This document shows, in pieces, positions 27,128 through 33,026 of a stretch of 39,643 bases of DNA (position 1 is its first letter; every line of letters begins with the position of its first letter). The notes under the pieces were generated by a model. It did not search any database. It was not told where the DNA came from and saw nothing but the letters and a program-made list of their open reading frames with translations. The stretch is from the NCBI GenBank assembly GCA_030731855.1, contig JANQTG010000174.1, positions 1-39,643 on the forward strand. Reading direction: 5' to 3'. This DNA comes from Cellulophaga sp. Its GTDB lineage: Bacteria > Bacteroidota > Bacteroidia > Flavobacteriales > Flavobacteriaceae. The position numbers and the translations under genes are program-made.

Positions 27128-28096
27128 TTATTTTAAACGATAGATTGTCTTATTTTTTTCTCCTATTTTTTCAAATAAATCCAATTCAGCTCCTTTTTTT
27201 AAATCTCTACTTGCAGTGGCTGAAGAAATATCTTTAAAAATATCCATATAATCTTTTCTTGTAAATTCAGTTTTATTTAATGAAACATAATATTCTAATC
27301 TATCTTTTTCATTTAACGTTCGATTATTAAAATCTAATAGTTCACTTATTGAAATGTCAATAACGTTTAGCATATATTCAATAAACTTAGTTGACTTTCC
27401 GGATTTATCACTTTCAGCTAAAGACTTGTAATACTTTTCTTGGTCTTTACTAATTAAAGTTTCAAAAGGCAAAAACTCAAAGATTGGATATTTTTCCATT
27501 AAAATTAAAGTTTGCCATAATCTTCCCATTCTTCCATTTCCATCCAAAAAAGGATGTATGAATTCCATTTCGTAATGGAAAACACAACTTTTAATTAATT
27601 CAATTTCATCAGACTTTTTCAAATATTCAAAAAGGTCTTTCATTAAGTATGGCACATTTCCAAAAGGTGGTGCTAAATGCTCAACTTTTGAACCTTTTAC
27701 AATTCCGACACTTTGATTTCTATATTTTCCAGAGTTTTCTATTAAACCTTCCATTAAGTTTTGATGTGCTTTTAAAAAGGATTTTTCATTTGAAGGATTG
27801 TAATCTTCTAAATTTTCATAGATTTTGATTGCATTTAAAACTTCAAGAACATCTTTTTTAGGACCAATAACTCTTTTGTTTTCAAAAAGTGCTGTTATTT
27901 GTTCTTCTGTAAGTGTGTTTCCTTCTATTTTTAAAGAAGAATGAATAGTTTTAATTCTATTCTGTTTTCTTAATTTAGGTGAAGGTCTGTTTAATAAATT
28001 AGCATTTACTTCTCCTATTTTTTCTGAAATAGAAGTTATTAATTTTAAAATAGAAGATGTTATTTCGTAAGGTGGTTTCATTCGTGATACTATCAT
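27128..28096 (-). CDS. Fic-domain AMP-transferase with C-terminal winged helix
   Basis: Probable protein AMPylator, 322 residues. The Fic motif HPFLDGNGRMGR (181-192) is intact, with catalytic His and the P-loop-like DGNGR. An N-terminal class II inhibitory motif SLKIEGN (54-60) should auto-inhibit it. Residues about 262-322 form a winged helix, as in SoFic-type proteins, suggesting DNA binding. Start choice: ATG at 28096, or ATG at 28081 (MKPPYEITSS). The second fits better with the -7 box TATCTTTG at 28107-28114. Three TGATACTATCA-type palindromes overlap the start region. Not a typical doc/phd pair: no small antitoxin gene adjoins. Confidence 0.9.
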   Translation of the reverse strand: MIVSRMKPPYEITSSILKLITSISEKIGEVNANLLNRPSPKLRKQNRIKTIHSSLKIEGNTLTEEQITALFENKRVIGPKKDVLEVLNAIKIYENLEDYNPSNEKSFLKAHQNLMEGLIENSGKYRNQSVGIVKGSKVEHLAPPFGNVPYLMKDLFEYLKKSDEIELIKSCVFHYEMEFIHPFLDGNGRMGRLWQTLILMEKYPIFEFLPFETLISKDQEKYYKSLAESDKSGKSTKFIEYMLNVIDISISELLDFNNRTLNEKDRLEYYVSLNKTEFTRKDYMDIFKDISSATASRDLKKGAELDLFEKIGEKNKTIYRLK

Positions 28097-28120
28097 TTGA
28101 TACTATCAAAGATACAATCA
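28085..28120 (-). promoter_or_regulatory. Iterated palindromes over the fic promoter/start
   Basis: TGATACTATCA occurs exactly at 28085-28095 and 28098-28108 and as GATACAATCA at 28111-28120. Each unit is itself a palindrome (TGATA-C-TATCA). They overlap a TATCTTTG -7 box (minus strand, 28107-28114). This suits autorepression, possibly by the Fic winged helix. Confidence 0.65.
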
Positions 28121-28165
28121 TTTAATCTGAATTATCTTATGAAACGGAATTTTTTAATTGGGCAC

Positions 28166-28255
28166 AACGGGAGTTTGTGCAAAAACCACAAAGTACCTTA
28201 GGAGCAAAAATGCTCGTTTTTAGCTTTTCAGCCCGCATTACGCTTATACAATGTT
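28166..28255. repeat. Boundary element A between the fic and deacetylase modules
   Basis: Starts AAC-GGGAGTTTGTGC and ends CGCTTATACAAT-GTT, with an internal hairpin GAGCA/TGCTC (28202-28215). Its left 21 bp (28166-28186) is identical to the left edge of element C (31072-31092). Its right TTATACAATGTT resembles the right ends of the elements at 30139 and 36854. Its two arms are not complementary to each other, so it may be a hybrid. Confidence 0.5.
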
Positions 28256-28309
28256 CTATGCTGTTATTCCTTTCCTTGTTCCGATTATTCTATCAAAATT
28301 GAAGTCAAA

Positions 28310-29233
28310 TTATTTTTTTGAAATTTCGTTATAAATTTTTTCGATCTCTGATAAATCGGGTGCTTGTTTCATCCAAGCATATCTTACTTTTGAGCTTCTC
28401 ATCCATCTATATAACCAACTGATTCCCCATTTTTCATAGTGGATATCCTTCTGCTGGTAGATTGGATCCGTTAGTGACTCTTCAAAGCTTACAATCTTAT
28501 AATTCTCTTTTTCTAGTCTTTCTACAATTTGGGCCAAATAATCTGCATTAATGGAATTGTCGTGACATAAATAAATATGGTTAATAGGGCGATTATAAAT
28601 TGAGTCACTCAGTACTTCATAAAATTATACCAACTCAATAGTCTTTTCTACATATTGCTTTCCAATGGCTGTGGCTTTTTCATATTCTTTATTTTCAAGG
28701 TAGTATTCATATAGATAATTAAACATCCAATCGGAGCTTTCAATTGTAAATGGAGCTATTAAATAGTTTTTTGATTCTAAAAAAGCTCTGATTTGTAGAT
28801 GTTGAGTAGAATCTTGACCTAGATCATTATATGGAAAACGTAAATACTCAAGATTTTTGTTAAATAAAGAAGCATATTGTTTGGTCAATTTTTCACCCTG
28901 CTCAATATCTTTTACAAAGCTATCAAAACCTACTTCAGAATATCGGGAATGACTATAAGTATGGTTTCCAACTATCGATTTGTCATTTTCAATCCATTTC
29001 TTCAACAGTATCTTATTAGCATCTTCAAAACTATTTTTTGTGATTTTACTTCTATTGATAAAAATGGCAAATGGTATTTTGAGAGAATCCAAAACATTTA
29101 GCAAAGTGGCAGAGAAATTGTCTTTTTCATATTTTGAAGTGTTAGGCACATCATCTATGGTGATAGAAATAGACTTCTGTTGGGCAGAAACAGATGTGTT
29201 AATTAGGCTAATAATTAGCCACAGTACTTTCAC
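28310..29233 (-). pseudogene. Polysaccharide deacetylase broken by an in-frame stop
   Basis: One reading frame runs 29233 to 28310 (307 residues) and is interrupted only by TAA at 28625-28627. Before it: a signal peptide (1-17, ending TSVSAQ), the NodB metal Asp pair in SITIDDVPN (27-28) and GNHTYSHSRY with His91/His95. After it the frame continues FYEVLSDSIYNRPINHIY to the end. The family removes N-acetyl groups from surface or wall polysaccharides. The start is GTG at 29233, overlapping the upstream acetyltransferase stop by four bases (GTGA). A single-base change of CAA or GAA to TAA explains the break. The split copy might yield a 202-residue N-terminal domain, but the fold is incomplete. 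Confidence 0.8.
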
Positions 29234-29733
29234 TCGAATAGTTCTTTTATTGTGTTCATTGGCAGAAACATTTTTCCGCTATCTGGTAATTTAATAAATC
29301 CATATTTGTCATAAAATTTTTCAGCATCTTCATCGATTGGGTCGACCACAACAGCAAACGAACCAATACTTTTAGAAATTTCGTAACTCCTTTTTAAAGC
29401 ATCTACCAGTAATAATTTTCCGACTCCTTGTTGTTGAAATCGCTTATCGATTGCCAAGCGTTCAAGTAGAGTAGTGGGAATTGATTTATATGAATTAGGT
29501 AGTTTCTTTTGAAATTCGCTTGGAATTAGTTCTTGGGATATACTGTTATTCGCTAAAGTGTAGTAACCTTTTAATAAATCAGTTTCCTTGTCGTTCAGAA
29601 CGAAGCAAGCGGATAATTTTCTTTTTATATCTTGATTAGCCTGTTTATGCAAATAATCATCAAGCATATCTTTTCCGCAAGAAAACTCTTTTTTCCTATG
29701 GGCTGAATTCAGGTTTTCGGTTAGTTTGTTCAT
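29230..29733 (-). CDS. GNAT acetyltransferase toxin (TacT/AtaT-like)
   Basis: Type II toxin that, in characterised homologues, acetylates the amino group of charged tRNAs and blocks translation. 167 residues. The GNAT acetyl-CoA loop QQGVGK (101-106) follows LLERLAIDKRFQ, and the C-terminal EKFYDKYGF (138-146) carries the conserved Tyr. The N-terminal HRKKEFSCGKDMLDDYLHKQ (12-31) is the standard opening of this toxin group. The antitoxin is directly upstream, with its stop overlapping this ATG (TAATG). Confidence 0.9.
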   Translation of the reverse strand: MNKLTENLNSAHRKKEFSCGKDMLDDYLHKQANQDIKRKLSACFVLNDKETDLLKGYYTLANNSISQELIPSEFQKKLPNSYKSIPTTLLERLAIDKRFQQQGVGKLLLVDALKRSYEISKSIGSFAVVVDPIDEDAEKFYDKYGFIKLPDSGKMFLPMNTIKELFE

Positions 29734-30020
29734 TAAGCTAGATGAGCTTTGTATTCATTCGCAGCATTAATAAGATTGTTATTCGCTTTCGGTGAATTAG
29801 TGATTGCATCAAAGAATATTTCATTATCTCTTTCTGATGCAATAATCTGCTCTTTTTCTGAAATGATTTCTTTAGCTTTTTCTTGAACTGTTAAAACCAC
29901 AAAATCGGTTAAACTTCTGTATCCACCAACTCGTGCAGCTCTTTCAAAAAATACTTTTTGTTCTTTTGATAGTCGAGTGTCAAATCTCGCTTTGCTCTGT
30001 TTTATTTCTTTTGTTGCCAT
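29733..30020 (-). CDS. DUF1778 ribbon-helix-helix antitoxin (TacA-like)
   Basis: Antitoxin partner of the GNAT toxin, 95 residues. The N-terminal ribbon-helix-helix (about 10-55: ARFDTRLSKEQKVFFERAAR, then VGGYRSLTDFVVLTV) binds DNA, and the C-terminal tail from about 60 would wrap the toxin. It has a well-formed promoter and paired inverted repeats upstream, consistent with autorepression. It overlaps the toxin gene by one base. Confidence 0.9.
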   Translation of the reverse strand: MATKEIKQSKARFDTRLSKEQKVFFERAARVGGYRSLTDFVVLTVQEKAKEIISEKEQIIASERDNEIFFDAITNSPKANNNLINAANEYKAHLA

Positions 30021-30039
30021 AATTATAAGTTTACAAAAT

Positions 30040-30095
30040 CAAATGTACGTTTAAAATACGTACTAAACAAATAATTGTACGGTTATTTTCCGTAA
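30040..30095 (-). promoter_or_regulatory. Promoter and double operator of the DUF1778/GNAT toxin-antitoxin operon
   Basis: On the minus strand, -33 TTTG (30068-30071) and -7 TACATTTG (30040-30047) are separated by exactly 20 bp, an ideal Bacteroidota promoter. GTACGT (30045-30050) and ACGTAC (30058-30063) form an inverted repeat with a 7-bp spacer lying between the boxes. A second pair, TACGG (30078-30082) and CCGTA (30090-30094), also with a 7-bp spacer, sits 32 bp away. Four TACG half-sites fit cooperative RHH dimers. Confidence 0.8.
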
Positions 30096-30138
30096 TTTTG
30101 TTTTTTGTATGTTCGTTAAGGCACATAGTTTGCACCAC

Positions 30139-30326
30139 AACGTTTAGTATAAGAAAAGTAGGGCTGGTGTTAAGCGTTGTGCTTTCCGTTTAGCCACAAG
30201 CCGAATCTTTTACATTTTGTTTTTATTTTATTTTTCTAAAAGCCAAATCAAAAGATTTGGCGACTTCGCAAATACGCCCAAACCATTCGATTAACCACTT
30301 ACTGCCCTATTTTTTTATACATTGTT
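30139..30326. repeat. Boundary element E1: 188-bp imperfect palindrome between toxin-antitoxin modules
   Basis: Edges are AAC (30139-30141) and GTT (30324-30326). GTATAAGAAAAGTAGGGC (30147-30164) is complementary to GCCCTATTTTTTTATAC (30304-30320), with one bulge and a mismatch. Inside is a perfect hairpin GCCAAATC (30242-30249)/GATTTGGC (30254-30261). A 24-bp stretch at 30195-30218 matches 39591-39614 of element E2 at 20 of 24 positions. Size and nested arms recall Vibrio VCR/attC sites. Confidence 0.6.
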
Positions 30327-30351
30327 ACCCATAGTGCTTTCCGCAATGCCT

Positions 30352-30708
30352 TTAATAATCTTGTATCAACACTTCTGTTGGGATATGTAACTTTTCGTTT
30401 AGTTTTCTAATCATATCTAAAGTCAGTTTGCGTTTTTTGTTCATTATTTCGCTTACTCGACTTTTAAAACCAATCATTTCGACCAAGTCCTTTTGTTTCA
30501 GTCCCATTTGCTCCATTCTAAAGTTTATGGCTGAGATTGGGTCTGGCATTCCGATTGGAAAATTATAAGTTTCGTAGTTGTCAATAACGATAGAAAGAAT
30601 TTCCAGCTCGTCGCCTTCCTCGGTATTTCTTTTAGCATCAAAGATTACCTCCAAACGCTCAAGTGCTTGTTGGTAATCTGTCTCGTTTCTAATTGGTTTA
30701 ATATTCAT
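30352..30708 (-). CDS. higA: HigA-type XRE antitoxin
   Basis: Antitoxin and autoregulator, 118 residues from ATG 30708 (MNIKPIRNETDYQQALERLE). That start lies one base past the toxin stop and is preferred to an upstream in-frame ATG at 30738, which would overlap the toxin. The helix-turn-helix is near 67-100: RMEQMGLKQKDLVEMIG and FKSRVSEIMNKKRKLT. The N-terminal ETDYQ-AL-RLE-IFDA segment is typical of HigA proteins that pair with HigB_toxin-family partners. It follows the toxin gene, the usual higBA order. Confidence 0.92.
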   Translation of the reverse strand: MNIKPIRNETDYQQALERLEVIFDAKRNTEEGDELEILSIVIDNYETYNFPIGMPDPISAINFRMEQMGLKQKDLVEMIGFKSRVSEIMNKKRKLTLDMIRKLNEKLHIPTEVLIQDY

Positions 30709-30709
30709 C

Positions 30710-31003
30710 TTAAATTTCGTTTGCGTTAATTTTGTCATATTCAGCGTGCGTTCCTATAAAACGTACCCAAGCAAGTTGATACTCAAAATTAAATTTTACA
30801 ATCAATCGGTAATCATTTCCTTTGATGTTAAAAACAATTCTATTGTCTTTTAATATACTTGCATTTGGGTATTCCGATTTGAGGTCGTTAATAGTTGACC
30901 AATTTGATTTTTCAGTTTCACGATACCACGTCTTCAATTGTAGTTCACAGTTACCGTGCTTTTCCCAAAAATTTCGTAATGTTCCTCTCGAAAATATTTT
31001 CAC
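30710..31003 (-). CDS. higB: HigB-type mRNA interferase toxin
   Basis: Ribosome-dependent RNase toxin of the HigB_toxin family, 97 residues. Family marks are the opening MKIFSRGTLRNFWEKHGNCE, the middle LKTWYRETEKSNW, the core RIVFNIKGNDYRLIVKFNF and the end VRFIGTHAEYDKI. All are intact, so it should be active. The gene is first in its operon. A TATATTTG -7 box (minus strand, 31020-31027) and a palindrome lie directly upstream. Confidence 0.93.
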   Translation of the reverse strand: MKIFSRGTLRNFWEKHGNCELQLKTWYRETEKSNWSTINDLKSEYPNASILKDNRIVFNIKGNDYRLIVKFNFEYQLAWVRFIGTHAEYDKINANEI

Positions 31004-31030
31004 TTAAGTTTGTTTGACGCAAATATACTA

Positions 31031-31055
31031 AAAAGTTACCAAATTGATAACTTTT
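31031..31055. promoter_or_regulatory. Palindromic operator of higBA
   Basis: AAAAGTTACC (31031-31040), spacer AAATT, GATAACTTTT (31046-31055): inverted arms matching at 9 of 10. It sits immediately upstream of the TATATTTG -7 box at 31020-31027. Probable HigA binding site. Confidence 0.7.
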
Positions 31056-31071
31056 TTTTAGCATTATGGGT

Positions 31072-31092
31072 AACGGGAGTTTGTGCAAAAAC
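31072..31092. repeat. Left half of boundary element C, interrupted by the IS1182-type element
   Basis: 21 bp identical to 28166-28186 (AACGGGAGTTTGTGC and so on). Its counterpart on the far side of the IS is GTTTTTGCGCAGTCTGAC followed by GTT (32724-32744). GGAGTTT and AAACTCC also form a local hairpin (31076-31095). Confidence 0.5.
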
Positions 31093-32734
31093 TCCTTTTT
31101 GAATAAAAATAGTAACTTCTGGTCTAATTTAAGCTATGTAATGGCCGTTTTATGTAGTTGTTTTTTTGAATACGTTAGATTTGGTTTACTAATAAATTGT
31201 CTTGAAATGGTGCTAATAACCTCATATATTAAGTTTAATAAAGACCAAAGAGCCTTTAACCTATTTTTTAGCTCTTTTGGGTCAAGAATCGTCATAAGTC
31301 TTTTTAGATTATAGCAAATCATCAATAAATTAACCTCGCTTAATACATTTTGCTTCCCTTTCATTAAAGTATATGTAAATCCCCAAGATCTTTTTAAAGT
31401 GCCAAACTGGTGTTCTGTAATTTGTTGTCTAAGTCTGTAATAGTTAGGATTATTATCTACTCTTTTTTTGTTTTCTTCTAAGTCTTCTTGGTAAATAGAA
31501 CGTTCTATAAATCGTCCGTTTTTATTGGTAGTATATAAAGTTCTTAATTTACATTCTTTGCACGCTTGTCTGTTTTTGTAATGCTTTACTTTATGGTTTG
31601 GTTTATGGTAAACCGATCCATTTGTTGTTAGGGTTTGGTTTGCAGGGCATATATAAGTATCGTTTTGTGAGTTGTACTTAAAATCTACCATGGAATATAG
31701 TCCGTTATCTTGCGAAGAATGTTCTTTTGGTGAGGAGTAAGGAGTTATTCCATTTTGAGTACAAATGTTTAATTGCTTTGCTGTAGTATATCCTTTGTCA
31801 GTAAGGGTTTTTAAATGTTCTACCCCTAATAGCTGCTTTGCATCGATAGCCATGGAAGAAAGAGCATTGGTATCGTTTACCTTTCCAGTGTCATTGTTTA
31901 CAAAGAGCTTGTGCTTAGCATCACAGCCAGCCTGTATATTGTACCCTACATTCACGATGTTGCGATGCAGAACAACAGCTTTAGCATCGGGATCGGTAAG
32001 ACTTATTTGTGTTTCCCCACTTTGCTCTAATTGTTTTTCTATGTTTTGGTATTTTTCTTTTTTCGATTTTTGGTATACTATTTTATTTTGTACCTCTTGG
32101 CAATCAAGTTCTGTATCTGCTTGGTCTAATTGTTCTTGATACTCTTTAATTTTATCATCAATGTAGGTAATATGTCGTTCTATTTTGTTTTGGTTAAAGT
32201 TGTTTTTGAGTGCATTTTGAGCTCTTATTTTAAAGGAGTCAATAGCAATGGTTTCTCCTTCTATAAGTTTCCAATCTTTTAAGAGTACTACAAAATATCT
32301 AAAGGCTTGATTAAAGGCTGTAGCATTGTTTTTTCTAAAGTAGGCGATTTCCCGAGCAGATGGACTAAGACCTTTTAAAAGCCAAATTACTTCTAAATTT
32401 ACTTTACAGGCCAATTCTAATTGTCGTGAGGATCATATTTTGTTCTTGTAACCATATAGGTAGAGTTTAAGTAAATCAGAGAAACAATATGGAGGTCTAC
32501 CCTGATCGTTAAGCACCTCTTTAAAGCCCAGTTCTTTAAGAGGAAGAATATCAACAAACATATCCACAACCCTTGCCCAGGAATTCATATCTAGACAAGA
32601 TTCAAAATCCATCATAACTAGTTGATTACGGTCAAAACCTTTGATAAAATCCATAAGTAATGTATTGATTAACAATACTTTAATTTACGAAATTCTAAGT
32701 TATTTTACAAGAAAAAAGAATAGGTTTTTGCGCA
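31083..32734 (-). mobile_element. IS1182-family insertion sequence (defective)
   Basis: About 1.65 kb containing one transposase frame. Imperfect terminal inverted repeats can be read as TGTGCAAAAAC-TCCTTTTT at the left and, reversed, TGCGCAAAAACCTATTC at the right, both continuing with AAAATA-AACTT. The exact ends are uncertain, because the outer GCAAAAAC may belong to the boundary element rather than the IS: it also occurs at 28179-28186 without an IS. Confidence 0.7.
31134..32675 (-). pseudogene. IS1182-family transposase with in-frame stop
   Basis: A single frame of 513 codons runs 32675 to 31134 and is broken by TGA at 32430-32432. The N-terminal 80 residues (DRNQLVMMDFESCLDMNS, then GRPPYCFSDLLKLYLYGY) and the rest join as Y-G-Y-K-N-K-I-stop-S-S-R-Q-L-E. 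An Arg codon (CGA or AGA) is expected there. The DDE core follows: IAIDSFKIRAQNA, then PDAKAVVLHRNIVNVGYNIQ, then a Cys-rich CKECKLRTLY segment and QFGTLKRSWGFTYTL with the late Glu region. Without readthrough it is inactive. Confidence 0.85.
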
Positions 32735-32744
32735 GTCTGACGTT
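32724..32744. repeat. Right half of boundary element C
   Basis: GTTTTTGCGCAGTCTGAC followed by GTT-CGGG. It is roughly complementary to the left half (31072-31092; 15 of 21 positions). If the IS is removed the two halves form a short attC-sized palindrome. Confidence 0.45.
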
Positions 32745-33026
32745 CGGGATATGAATTCGTTTCAATACTTCGTCTTCGTTCAGTACAGGTTATTTATATC
32801 CGCCGATAAGCGAAATTAGTTTTTTAAACCCTGTAAATCAACTGGTTTTATAAACAAGTTAAGAAAAGTTATAAACAAAAAAGCATAATGGCTTACAATT
32901 TTAAGTAATGAAAATGCGAAGAAAAAACTTTTATTAATTTTTTAATGGTTGTACTATAGAAAAAGGCAGCCAACACTAAGTTGTTGAATCACAACTTAAA
33001 GTGCCGACTGCTTTTTTTTCATATTA
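32745..33026. other. Intergenic region upstream of element C
   Basis: AT-rich sequence without a coding signal; it holds the terminator of the cytolysin-like gene at its right end. Nothing else is recognised. Confidence 0.4.
32961..33018 (-). terminator. Terminator of the cytolysin-like gene
   Basis: A long imperfect stem (GGCAG-C-ACACT-AAGTTGT with ACAACTT-AGTG-CGACTGC) has a six-base loop and T/A runs on both sides. It lies 9 bp past the stop codon of the 33027-34610 gene. Confidence 0.75.

Larger units (their letters stand above)
27118..28167. other. Cassette-like module containing fic, bounded by private inverted repeats
   Basis: TTGTGACCAGTTA (27118-27130) at the left and TAATTGGGCACAA (28155-28167) at the right are inverted copies (11/13). 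They enclose only the fic gene. The left repeat abuts the intron end and covers the fic stop; the right repeat runs into boundary element A. Confidence 0.55.
30324..31074. other. Cassette-like module containing higB-higA, bounded by private inverted repeats
   Basis: GTTACCCATAGTGC (30324-30337) and GCATTATGGGTAAC (31061-31074) are inverted copies matching at 13 of 14 positions. They enclose exactly the HigBA operon with its promoter and operator. The left copy joins element E1 and the right copy joins element C. Confidence 0.65.

Noticed and set aside
28310-28537. Separate 75-residue hypothetical protein
   Set aside because: It is in the same frame as the deacetylase and continuous with it apart from one stop codon, so it is the C-terminal part of that gene.
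31066-31314. 82-codon plus-strand ORF at the left of the IS1182-type element
   Set aside because: Antisense to the transposase C-terminus and starting inside the boundary repeat; no protein-like features.
28310-32675. Possible stop-codon recoding, since two genes carry single in-frame stops
   Set aside because: The two stops differ (TAA and TGA), and intact neighbours end normally at both codons. Independent nonsense mutations are simpler.
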